From contig JAMPEU010000002.1 in assembly GCA_023664865.1 (NCBI GenBank), positions 124,001 through 188,000 on the forward strand: a stretch of DNA of 64,000 bases, in the 5' to 3' direction. Positions 53,367 through 61,385 of this stretch are shown here, in pieces (the first letter of the stretch is position 1; every line of letters starts with the position of its first letter). The notes below the pieces were generated by a model. It searched no databases, was not told the DNA's origin, and saw nothing but the letters and a program-made list of their open reading frames with translations. The position numbers and the translations under genes are program-made. The DNA comes from Butyrivibrio sp. Its GTDB lineage: Bacteria > Bacillota > Clostridia > Lachnospirales > Lachnospiraceae.

Positions 53367-53714
53367 TCACAAACTTTCATGCAAAACAAACACCCGATAA
53401 TACAGACTTAGCGATTCAAACATCTCCTGCCTGCTCCTGAGTATCTCGCGCACCATAAGCCCGCTGCTGATTTCATCATAAAGCAAGTCGTCTTTATCTG
53501 CGTCAGTCTCTAAAGAAATGTTCCCGTCCTCTTCAAATACCACAGTAATTATTCCGCCCACTTCTTCGGTAAAGAGTACGCATATTATATGCAGTTCCTC
53601 TTTAATGGACTCCGGAATATTGGCAAACTGTGCATTAAAATAATATTTCTGCTCATAAGCGTTTGCACCGCAAAGCACTATGCGCTCTTCCATAGAATCA
53701 CCTATCTTAGACAT
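53367..53714 (-). CDS. DUF6145-like small protein
   Basis: 115 residues. EERIVLCGANAYEQKYYFNA, an ICVLFTEEVGGIITVVFEED core and EALSLYYRVFV-like ending match my memory of the DUF6145 family, which sits beside birA in many Lachnospiraceae. No function known. GGGGAG precedes the ATG, whose codon overlaps the birA end by 8 bp. Confidence 0.75.
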   Translation of the reverse strand: MSKIGDSMEERIVLCGANAYEQKYYFNAQFANIPESIKEELHIICVLFTEEVGGIITVVFEEDGNISLETDADKDDLLYDEISSGLMVREILRSRQEMFESLSLYYRVFVLHESL

Positions 53715-54504
53715 AACCGTAAACTCCCCTGACAGACACCTCTCCCGAATCCACCCGTACTATATCTCCATTTCCCGCCTCTACCAGAAGTTCTCCTGCC
53801 CTGCTAATTCCTCTGGCAATTCCTGAATATTCTCCCTTAGGATCAAGCACCCTGATTTCAGAGTCACGGTTCAGAAGCAGTTCATCGTAGGCTCCCATAA
53901 GCAGACTTAAATCGAGGGTTGTGACAAACGTGTCATAATTCTTTTCAAACCTAAAAAGCACCCGCTCTATCAATTCGTTTCTGCTTATATGTTTTCCGGA
54001 TTCTATTTTAAGCGACGTCGCCGTCTGCCTGATTTCTTCCGGAAAATCTTCCGGACTGTCATTATTCACATTGATGCCTACACCAATAACCACATGCTGA
54101 ATACTCCCTGTTTCAACGCTCATCTCCGTTAATATGCCGCAGACCTTTTTAGCATTTACCACGATATCATTAGGCCACTTGATACCTGCCTTAATACCTG
54201 TGGCGTCGGATATCGCCTGCGCCACGCTTAGCGCCATCACCAGCGTCAGCATCGGCGCTTTATCCGGCGCAAAATCCGGCTTTAATAAAATCGTCATATA
54301 GACGGAGCTTTCATGCGGAGACTGCCATGTCCTGCCTCTCCTGCCCCTGCCTGCCGTCTGCATATCGGCTATTACAACAGTTCCGTGCGGCGCGTCTTCT
54401 CCAGCCAGTCTCTTTGCATCAAGATTGGTAGATTCAGTTTCCTCAAAATAATAGAGCTTCCGCCCCGCCCATTCGGTAGGCGGGTTTATTTTATCTGTCT
54501 TCAT
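53707..54504 (-). CDS. birA: Biotin-[acetyl-CoA carboxylase] ligase
   Basis: 265 residues, lacking the N-terminal HTH seen in bifunctional BirA, so it is a ligase only. Catalytic loop GRGRRGRTWQSP and GIKWPNDIVV, then a C-terminal SH3-like domain. It makes biotinyl-AMP and transfers biotin to carboxylase or decarboxylase carrier proteins. It follows argF by 1 bp and overlaps the DUF6145-like gene. Confidence 0.95.
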   Translation of the reverse strand: MKTDKINPPTEWAGRKLYYFEETESTNLDAKRLAGEDAPHGTVVIADMQTAGRGRRGRTWQSPHESSVYMTILLKPDFAPDKAPMLTLVMALSVAQAISDATGIKAGIKWPNDIVVNAKKVCGILTEMSVETGSIQHVVIGVGINVNNDSPEDFPEEIRQTATSLKIESGKHISRNELIERVLFRFEKNYDTFVTTLDLSLLMGAYDELLLNRDSEIRVLDPKGEYSGIARGISRAGELLVEAGNGDIVRVDSGEVSVRGVYGYV

Positions 54505-54505
54505 T

Positions 54506-55504
54506 CTAATTCTCCGGCATACCGAGCGTCGCCGCCATTACCGCCTTAATCGTGTGCATACGGTTCTCTGCCTCGTCAAATACGATAGACTGCGGCGATT
54601 CAAACACCTCGTCGGTTACTTCCATTTCGTTGATACCGAATTTTTCGCTGATTTCTTTGCCTATCGTGGTTCTTAAATCGTGGAATGCCGGCAGACAGTG
54701 CATAAATACCGCCGACTTTCCTGCATTTTTCATAACTTCGCTATTCACCTGATATGGCATAAGCGCCTTGATACGTTCCGCCCAGACTTCATCAGGTTCC
54801 CCCATAGACACCCATACGTCCGTATAAACCACGTCCACGTCCTTCGTGCCGTCTGTGACGCTCTGCGTCATGCGTATGCTGCCTCCGGTCTGCGCTGCAA
54901 TCTTCTCACATTCTTCTATCAGCTCACTCGCAGGAAAATATTCTTTGCTTGTGCAGGCTGTGAAATTCATGCCCATTTTGGCGCACGCCACCATCAGAGA
55001 GTTACCCATGTTATAACGCGCGTCGCCCATATATGTAAGCTTTATGCCCTGTAAATGCCCGAAATGCTCCCTAATTGTCAACAAATCGGCTAACATCTGG
55101 GTAGGGTGGAACTCGTTAGTAAGTCCGTTCCACACAGGCACACCGGCATACTTAGCGAGTTCGTCCACTATCTCCTGTCCGTATCCGCGGTACTCAATGC
55201 CTTCGTACATGCGCCCTAAAACCCTAGCTGTATCCGCAATGCTCTCCTTTTTACCTATCTGCGAGCCTTTGGGAGCCAGATAGGTTGTTCCAAGCCCTAA
55301 ATCATGCGCCGCCACTTCAAATGAGCAGCGTGTCCTTGTACTTGTTTTCTCAAAAATCAGCGCAACATTTTTCCCTCTATAATAATCCGTAAGAATGCCC
55401 TTTTTCTTTTTTTCTTTTAAATCCGCTGCCACATCAAGAAGATATGTTATTTCCTCCGGAGAAAAATCCAGAAGTTTCAAAAAATTCCGACCTTGTAAAT
55501 TCAT
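54506..55504 (-). CDS. argF: Ornithine carbamoyltransferase
   Basis: 332 residues from ATG 55504, with AAGGAAG 7 nt upstream. Carbamoyl phosphate motif [25 protein letters not shown] and ornithine-binding HCLPAF. It converts ornithine and carbamoyl phosphate to citrulline; with no other arg genes near, whether the role is anabolic or catabolic cannot be read. A -10-like hexamer is not obvious in the 179-bp upstream gap. Confidence 0.96.
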   Translation of the reverse strand: MNLQGRNFLKLLDFSPEEITYLLDVAADLKEKKKKGILTDYYRGKNVALIFEKTSTRTRCSFEVAAHDLGLGTTYLAPKGSQIGKKESIADTARVLGRMYEGIEYRGYGQEIVDELAKYAGVPVWNGLTNEFHPTQMLADLLTIREHFGHLQGIKLTYMGDARYNMGNSLMVACAKMGMNFTACTSKEYFPASELIEECEKIAAQTGGSIRMTQSVTDGTKDVDVVYTDVWVSMGEPDEVWAERIKALMPYQVNSEVMKNAGKSAVFMHCLPAFHDLRTTIGKEISEKFGINEMEVTDEVFESPQSIVFDEAENRMHTIKAVMAATLGMPEN

Positions 55505-55613
55505 ACTCGAACTTCCTTTCCATGTAGTTTTCATATACTTTCACAGATAATTGAAAAATATTCCTGCTAAACCCATAACATCCAGTTTCACAATTATCAA
55601 ATATAAATCGATT

Positions 55614-55638
55614 AGGACGGTCCAAAAAGAACCGTCCT
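55614..55638 (-). terminator. Terminator of the NfeD-SPFH operon
   Basis: AGGACGGT (55614-55621) pairs with ACCGTCCT (55631-55638). T-rich flanks lie on both sides (stronger on the plus strand), 46 bp past the SPFH stop codon. Confidence 0.65.
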
Positions 55639-55683
55639 ATTTCTATTTTTCATAATCTCACACTATGATTTAACAGCCGCCTT

Positions 55684-56607
55684 TTACTTCAATATCTCTT
55701 TAACGGACGCTGCCAGTCCTGCCATTCCCTGAATTTCGGAAGGAATAATAATCTTAGTAGCGTTACCGTCCGCCGCTTTCTCAAAAGCTTCGAGACTCTT
55801 TATTCTCAGTACCGCCTCGTCTGCACCCGCCTCACGAATCATGCGGATACCGTCTGCCGTAGCCTGCTGTACTTTCAGTATTGCTGCTGCCTCACCTTCT
55901 GCCTCGCGAATCATTTTCTCTTTTTCAGCTTCCGCACGCAGAATTGCCGACTGCTTCTCCGCCTCTGCTTCCAAAATAAGTGATTCCTTCTTACCTTCTG
56001 CAACTAAGACAGTTGATTTCTTCTCACCTTCTGCACGAAGAATAGCTTCACGACGTTCACGCTCAGCCTTCATCTGTTTCTCCATTGCATCCTGAATCGC
56101 TGCCGGCGGAATAATATTTTTCAGTTCGACTCTGTTTACTTTAATACCCCACGGATCTGTCGCGATATCAAGCGAAGCTCTCATTTTAGTATTAATTACT
56201 TCTCTGGAAGTAAGCGTCTGGTCGAGTTCCATCTCACCGATAATATTTCTAAGAGTGGTCGCCGTCAGGTTTTCAATCGCCATAATCGGATTTTCCACGC
56301 CGTATGCAAACAACTTCGGATCTGTAATCTGATAGAATACAACCGTATCAATCCTCATGGTTACGTTATCCTTTGTAATAACGGGCTGCGGTGCAAAGTC
56401 TACAACCTGCTCTTTCAAAACAACCCTTTTTGCAACCTTGTCAACTACCGGCATGATTATATGAAATCCGACCGGCAGAGTCTGCTGATAAGCTCCTAAA
56501 CGTTCAACAACAAATGCGTACGCCTGCGGAACTATCTTTATGCAGGAAAGTAACATAATAACAACAATTAAAATAACAACTAATAAAAAAACAAAAAGTC
56601 CCGGCAT
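55684..56607 (-). CDS. SPFH/band 7 membrane scaffold protein
   Basis: 307 residues. N-terminal membrane anchor (about 3-23), then the SPFH domain (VPQAYAFVVERLGAYQQTLP; TMRIDTVVFYQITDPKLFAY) and a long Ala/Glu-rich coiled coil (about 185-250). It resembles QmcA/stomatin. These proteins organise membrane microdomains and protease quality control, usually with an NfeD partner, which is encoded 5 bp upstream here. Confidence 0.94.
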   Translation of the reverse strand: MPGLFVFLLVVILIVVIMLLSCIKIVPQAYAFVVERLGAYQQTLPVGFHIIMPVVDKVAKRVVLKEQVVDFAPQPVITKDNVTMRIDTVVFYQITDPKLFAYGVENPIMAIENLTATTLRNIIGEMELDQTLTSREVINTKMRASLDIATDPWGIKVNRVELKNIIPPAAIQDAMEKQMKAERERREAILRAEGEKKSTVLVAEGKKESLILEAEAEKQSAILRAEAEKEKMIREAEGEAAAILKVQQATADGIRMIREAGADEAVLRIKSLEAFEKAADGNATKIIIPSEIQGMAGLAASVKEILK

Positions 56608-56612
56608 CTTTC

Positions 56613-57056
56613 TTATCCCTCTTTTCTTTCTTCAACAATTAATTTTACACCATCAACGCCCAATATCGTTACAACAGCGCCAATTGGAATATTAATATTA
56701 TTGTAGCTGCTCCTCGCAGACCACTCCATACCTCCGGTATTCACCTGTCCTAAACCTTCGGTATTATTAATCTCGCTGATAACAATCGCCTGTCTGCCAA
56801 TCATGCCCTCGATATTGGTTCTGACTCTGTCACGGTTAAAATATTTGACCGCAACCGGTCTTGTGAAATACAGCAGAACCGCAGATACCGCCAAAAATAC
56901 GAAAATCTGCAAAGGAAGCGGCAATCCCGGTATTGAAATAAGCGCCGCCGCTAACGCGCCTCCTGCAAACCATATTGTCGTCAGTCCCATAGTGAAAAGT
57001 TCAATCGCAACCAGTACAACCATAAGTATAAGCCATACTATTGTCATATCTGCCAT
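56613..57056 (-). CDS. NfeD-family membrane protein
   Basis: 147 residues from ATG 57056 (GGGGTG about 8 nt upstream; a GTG one codon earlier is in frame). Three to four membrane segments (about 5-75) and a C-terminal OB-fold domain (about 85-145, IEGMIGRQAIVISEI; GAVVTILGVDGVKLIVEE). It is the short NfeD form, without a protease domain, that partners SPFH proteins. Driven by the promoter at 57081-57109. Confidence 0.92.
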   Translation of the reverse strand: MADMTIVWLILMVVLVAIELFTMGLTTIWFAGGALAAALISIPGLPLPLQIFVFLAVSAVLLYFTRPVAVKYFNRDRVRTNIEGMIGRQAIVISEINNTEGLGQVNTGGMEWSARSSYNNINIPIGAVVTILGVDGVKLIVEERKEG

Positions 57057-57080
57057 CACAACTCACCCCTTCCCCTATAT

Positions 57081-57109
57081 ATTCTACTATATTATTTTAA
57101 TAGAAACAA
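57081..57109 (-). promoter_or_regulatory. Promoter of the nfeD-SPFH operon
   Basis: Minus strand TTGTTT (57104-57109), 17 bp, TAGAAT (57081-57086). Confidence 0.6.
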
Positions 57110-57170
57110 GTATATATTATTATATCGGGAATAAGGATTTATAACCTGCTCAGGCTCTAAAATACCAATT

Positions 57171-58256
57171 TTACCAGAAAACCTGATGTCCGATAATCAT
57201 TCCGTCATGATTTCCCGCTACTCTAAAGTGAGTCGCATCTCCTACATTGCTCACTCCCGCCATAGCTTCCTGCGCCGCCTGATAACAGCTATCAAGTATA
57301 TTTCCGTTATTATATACCTTGGCAACCTTGCCGCTCATTGCCGGCGTAAATTGGCCTGACGCATAGATTACGCCTGAAATCGTATTAGGATAAGCTCCGC
57401 TCCTTACTCTGTTCATTACCACAGATGCAACCGCCAGCTTTCCTTCATACGGTTCGGAACCTGCCTCGCACTGAATAAGAGCCGCCATAAGCCGCAAATC
57501 GTCTGCATCTGCAATAACAGCCTGATTAGCGTCTGCAATCGCTTTCTTTTTGGCTGCAGCCGCCTCTTCTTCCCTTTTCTTTATTGACGCCATAGTCTCA
57601 CCTGCGTCAATATGGAAGTCCATATTCACATATTTTGCCGAAACATACGCCGCGTCATTTTCAAAATACACGCTTATCCAGTCGTCATTTACAACCTCGA
57701 TAACTTCCAGCGCATCATCCTGCGCCAGCCAGCCCAGAATTTCTGCTCCTTCATCAGGCTCTTTGCGCACCCTCAAGCCGTCTGTTTCAATCGTAACAAT
57801 CATATTGCCGACTTCACTTGCCAAAGCTTCCGCGTCTGCGCCAAAAAGCAGATATTCGTCGTTAGCCCAGCCCACCAAATCTCCCGATTCAAGCTTAGTC
57901 CAGCCGTTCTTTCTCTCAAGGATATGCCCCCCGCAGTCCTTGTATAAAAGTCCGACCTTCTCTGCATCTTCGGACGCATCTGCGCGCACGTTTAACGCTG
58001 CCTTAACATCCGCCATAACCAAATCTGATTCTTCCTCCGGTTTCTTAGCAGATGTTTCATTATCCGACGTTCCTTCTTTTGCCGTCATATCAAGGTCATC
58101 ATCATTAGTCGAAATAGCATTTGATACTCCCACACTTAAGGAATCGAGATATTCCTTAGTCCCCACTGCAGACGCATCCATACTTATCCCACACATCATA
58201 TATAGGCTTATAACAAGACTCGTCAGTATAAGCCCCAGTCTTTTACCCCTTTTCAT
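57171..58256 (-). CDS. SleB/CwlJ-type cell wall hydrolase with SH3 domains
   Basis: 361 residues. Signal peptide (about 1-30), acidic linker, two bacterial SH3 domains (about 80-140 and 148-210; ALNVRADASEDAEKVGLLYK and GLRVRKEPDEGAEILGWLAQ), a short coiled coil rich in Ala/Lys, and a C-terminal Hydrolase_2 domain (LMAALIQCEAGSEPYEGKLA; VASVVMNRV; GNHDGMIIGHQVFW). The catalytic Glu is in IQCEA. It cleaves peptidoglycan, probably as a lytic or cortex-lytic enzyme in growth or spore germination. Confidence 0.92.
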   Translation of the reverse strand: MKRGKRLGLILTSLVISLYMMCGISMDASAVGTKEYLDSLSVGVSNAISTNDDDLDMTAKEGTSDNETSAKKPEEESDLVMADVKAALNVRADASEDAEKVGLLYKDCGGHILERKNGWTKLESGDLVGWANDEYLLFGADAEALASEVGNMIVTIETDGLRVRKEPDEGAEILGWLAQDDALEVIEVVNDDWISVYFENDAAYVSAKYVNMDFHIDAGETMASIKKREEEAAAAKKKAIADANQAVIADADDLRLMAALIQCEAGSEPYEGKLAVASVVMNRVRSGAYPNTISGVIYASGQFTPAMSGKVAKVYNNGNILDSCYQAAQEAMAGVSNVGDATHFRVAGNHDGMIIGHQVFW

Positions 58257-58327
58257 GAATGCATACCTCCACTTTTAATTATTATTTGCAAAATTATTAC
58301 AAAATTGTTAAATAGTCGTTTTGGATA

Positions 58328-58356
58328 ATTCTAGCAAAACATTATACCTTTGTCAA
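58328..58356 (-). promoter_or_regulatory. Promoter of the SleB-like hydrolase gene
   Basis: Minus strand TTGACA (58351-58356), 17 bp, TAGAAT (58328-58333); a perfect -35. GGAGG precedes the ATG at 58256. Confidence 0.8.
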
Positions 58357-58403
58357 GTTTGCATTTCAATAATATTAAATTTGGGAAAATATGCACAAAA
58401 TTG

Positions 58404-59198
58404 TTACAATTTTTTTGACTTTTCAACACACGCTGCCAAGGCATCCATAACCGCCCCGCGCATGCCCTTTTCTTCTAATACCCTCACTCCCTGAATGGTC
58501 GTACCGCCGGGAGAACATACCATGTCTTTCAGTTCGCCCGGGTGTTTCCCACTCTCCAATACCAATTTGGCGCTGCCATACACGGTCTGCGCTGCAAACT
58601 CATACGCCTGCGCCCGCGACATTCCTGCCGCCACTCCCGCATCCGCCATCGCCTCAATAAACATAAACACATATGCAGGCGAACTGCCGCTGACTGCACC
58701 GACTGCGTCCATAAGTTTCTCCGGCACAAGGCTTGCTTTGCCGAAACTCTCCATCAGCTTAATGCTCATCTCAGTTTCTTCCTGCGACACTTTATCGTTC
58801 ACGCATACTCCCGTACAGCCTTCGCCCACAAGCGCCGGAGTATTGGGCATGCAGCGCACAAGTTTTATACGTCTGCCAAAAACATTCTCAATCCATTCCA
58901 ATGTCTTGCCTGCCGCGATACTGATAATAAGCGCATCAGCCCTTACTGAATCCTTTATTTCCAATATTACTTCTTCCATAACCTGGGGTTTAACTGCAAG
59001 TATAAGTACATCTGACATTGCCGCCGTTTCAGAATTAGTTTTGCTGACACATGTGTCATATTTTGTTTTTATGGTTTCTTTTGTCGCCTCAGTCTTAGAA
59101 CAACCGATAATATCTGCTGGCTTTACTATCTCCTTTTTCAACATACCCGCTATCATTGCGTCCGCCATATTTCCTAAGCCGATAAATCCGATTTTCAT
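58404..59198 (-). CDS. proC: Pyrroline-5-carboxylate reductase
   Basis: 264 residues from ATG 59198 with GGAGGAG 8 nt upstream; the frame to 59252 is longer but unsupported. Rossmann motif GFIGLGNMADAMI, RCMPNTPALVGEG, and the C-terminal helical domain GSSPAYVFMFIEAMADAGV. It makes proline from pyrroline-5-carboxylate with NAD(P)H. Single gene 19 codons past an imperfect palindrome (GTTGTA/TACAAC, 59235-59253). Confidence 0.95.
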   Translation of the reverse strand: MKIGFIGLGNMADAMIAGMLKKEIVKPADIIGCSKTEATKETIKTKYDTCVSKTNSETAAMSDVLILAVKPQVMEEVILEIKDSVRADALIISIAAGKTLEWIENVFGRRIKLVRCMPNTPALVGEGCTGVCVNDKVSQEETEMSIKLMESFGKASLVPEKLMDAVGAVSGSSPAYVFMFIEAMADAGVAAGMSRAQAYEFAAQTVYGSAKLVLESGKHPGELKDMVCSPGGTTIQGVRVLEEKGMRGAVMDALAACVEKSKKL

Positions 59199-59270
59199 AA
59201 CTGGTCTCCTCCAATTCATTATTTTATGACATGAGTTGTATATATTGTACAACGTAACCTATCCAAAATG

Positions 59271-60062
59271 TTATTTCTGTCTCCTCTGTCTCGCCGCCTC
59301 ATATATCAGCACAGAAGCCGCTACCGCCGCATTGAGCGATTCCACTTTGCCTAACATGGGAATTTTTATCGCAGCATCCGCCGCTTTCGCAGTTTCCTCA
59401 CGAAGCCCGTTTCCTTCATTCCCTATCAGAAAAGCCGTTCCCGATTGGTAATTACATTCATCATAGGCTTTTGCACCCTCAAGATGCGCAGCATAGACTG
59501 TAATATTTTTCTTCTGCATTTCTTCTATTATAATGTTTAAATCCTGCACATAGAGAAACGGCATCCGATACACAGCACCCATCGTAGAGCGTATGGCCTT
59601 AGGGTTATAAATATCCGCCGTATCATCGCTCATAATAATCCCGCTTACTCCTGCACCCTCCGCAGCGCGAAAAATAGTGCCGAGATTTCCCGGATCCTGA
59701 ATAGTTTCTAATATAATAAACATGGGATTTGGCGTTTTGAACATTGCAGACTCAGTATACCGACTTTGCCGTACCACACAGAGAATTCCCTGCGGCGTCT
59801 TCGTATCCGACATTTTTACAAATATTTCATCAGAAACTGTCTCATAATAAGAAATCTCTGTTTCAAGCTTCGCCTTACAGGCGTCGGACATTTCTTTTAA
59901 AAAAGACTCTGAAACGTAAACCTTTTCAATCATATCCACAGGCGCTTCAAGGAACATTTTTATGCCCTCAGCCACAAAAAGCCCCTGTTCGCGCCGCTCC
60001 TTCGCCTTCTGCTCAAGCTGAATGACTGCCTTTACCCCTTTATTATCACTACTCGTTATCAT
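59271..60062 (-). CDS. TrmH/SpoU-family RNA 2'-O-methyltransferase
   Basis: 263 residues. An N-terminal substrate-binding domain (about 1-100) and a SPOUT knot domain with DPGNLGTIFRAAEGAG, GAVYRMPF and FLIGNEGNGL (AdoMet-binding knot). It methylates ribose of rRNA or tRNA; the exact nucleotide is unclear (YsgA/RlmB-like). A family B hairpin and AT-rich repeats precede it in the gap after pfkA. Confidence 0.92.
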   Translation of the reverse strand: MITSSDNKGVKAVIQLEQKAKERREQGLFVAEGIKMFLEAPVDMIEKVYVSESFLKEMSDACKAKLETEISYYETVSDEIFVKMSDTKTPQGILCVVRQSRYTESAMFKTPNPMFIILETIQDPGNLGTIFRAAEGAGVSGIIMSDDTADIYNPKAIRSTMGAVYRMPFLYVQDLNIIIEEMQKKNITVYAAHLEGAKAYDECNYQSGTAFLIGNEGNGLREETAKAADAAIKIPMLGKVESLNAAVAASVLIYEAARQRRQK

Positions 60063-60096
60063 ATCAGACTTTCCCTTTAATATTCTTTATGGCAGA

Positions 60097-60150
60097 CTAT
60101 TATAATTGCTATTACAATTACTATTACATATTATTACAATTGCTATTTCA
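60097..60150. repeat. AT-rich short tandem repeats
   Basis: Repeated ATTACAATTGCTATT / ATTACAATTACTATT units of about 12-18 bp lie directly left of the family B copy 4. Confidence 0.6.
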
Positions 60151-60155
60151 ATAAC

Positions 60156-60244
60156 CAGAGTTTAATCAACATGAACAAAATAAGGGGCGACTTACCTCTT
60201 TTCAGGCATGGAGCCCCGTTTTTGTTCATGTTGATTAAACTCGT
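60156..60244 (+). repeat. Variable-arm hairpin element, family B copy 4
   Basis: Perfect arms 60158-60180 and 60220-60242 with variable block AATCAACA. Core AATAAGGGGCGACTTACC and GGAGCCCC. Its right end is repeated two more times downstream (60272 and 60309). Confidence 0.88.
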
Positions 60245-60330
60245 CCTGTAAATCACATTTTCACAATTGACTAAACTCGTCCCAGCAAATCACATTCTCA
60301 CAATTTCCTAAACTCGTCCCAGCAAACTAC
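60236..60330. repeat. Triplicated right end of family B element
   Basis: Units beginning TAAACTCGTCC at 60236, 60272 and 60309 (about 36-37 bp, sharing AAATCACATT.TCACAATT). The third unit runs into the pfkA stop codon (60327-60329). Confidence 0.8.
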
Positions 60331-61301
60331 AATGCCAGAATCTTGCTCACCTCATATACATACTCCGGAATACTCTTCTGCATATTGAGCGCTTCCTCGA
60401 TATCAAAATCCATAAACTCTCCATGCAGATAGCCTACGACTCTGTTCGATTTACCCTCACATAAAATATCCGCTGCATATGCGCCCATTATTGAGGCGTA
60501 ATATCTATCCTTACAGGTTGGCGCTCCGCCACGCTGCAAATATCCAAGAATGGTAGCCCTTGTCTCCATACCGGTAGCCGCTTCAATTCTCCTTGCCATA
60601 GAAGTAGAGTGTCCGATGCCTTCCGCATTAATAATGATATGGTGCGTCTTACCCCTCTTCCTGCTGGCTATTATGTTATTGATAATCTCCTGCTCGTTAT
60701 AGTCATATTTTTCAGGCAGAAGTATGTCTTCCGCGCCGTTGGCAATACCGCACCACAAAGCGATATAACCCGCGTTCCTGCCCATAACCTCAATGATGCT
60801 GCATCTTTCATGCGAAGATGATGTGTCACGCACCTTGTCAATCGCCTCCATAGCCGTATTAATTGCGGTATCAAAGCCTATGGTATACTCTGTACATGCT
60901 ATGTCCAAATCTATTGTTCCCGGCAGACCGATTGTATTGATGCCCTGCTTGGCAAGCGCCTGCGCTCCACGGTATGAACCGTCTCCGCCGATAACGACCA
61001 GACCGTCTATTCCATACTTGCGGCATACGTCCGCCGCCTTCTTCTGACCTTCTTCAGTACGCATTTCCGAGCAGCGTGCAGTTCCGAGAATGGTTCCGCC
61101 GCGCTGGATAGTGTCAGAAACATACCATCTCTCCAAATCCATGATTTCTTCATTCATAAGGCCCTGATAGCCTTTTTTGATTCCCTTAACATTAACGCCG
61201 TTAGCTAAAGCTTTCCTGACAACCGCACGAATAGCGGCATTCATACCCGGCGCGTCGCCCCCGCTCGTTAAAACGCCTATTGTTTTAATCTCTTTTGCCA
61301 T
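60327..61301 (-). CDS. pfkA: ATP-dependent 6-phosphofructokinase
   Basis: 324 residues from ATG 61301 with AAAGGA 9 nt upstream. TSGGDAPGMNAAIRA, GGDGSY (Gly favouring ATP over pyrophosphate), and a catalytic loop PGTIDLD, where most family members have PGTIDND. The catalytic Asp is kept. Phosphorylates fructose 6-phosphate in glycolysis. It follows dnaE after 84 bp, the conserved dnaE-pfkA order of Clostridia. Confidence 0.96.
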   Translation of the reverse strand: MAKEIKTIGVLTSGGDAPGMNAAIRAVVRKALANGVNVKGIKKGYQGLMNEEIMDLERWYVSDTIQRGGTILGTARCSEMRTEEGQKKAADVCRKYGIDGLVVIGGDGSYRGAQALAKQGINTIGLPGTIDLDIACTEYTIGFDTAINTAMEAIDKVRDTSSSHERCSIIEVMGRNAGYIALWCGIANGAEDILLPEKYDYNEQEIINNIIASRKRGKTHHIIINAEGIGHSTSMARRIEAATGMETRATILGYLQRGGAPTCKDRYYASIMGAYAADILCEGKSNRVVGYLHGEFMDFDIEEALNMQKSIPEYVYEVSKILAL

Positions 61302-61385
61302 ATCCTCGCATCCTTTCACACTAATAAACATGAAACGCCTGATTGTTTTAATTTTACCCTATACAAAAGATGTTTTCAATATTTT

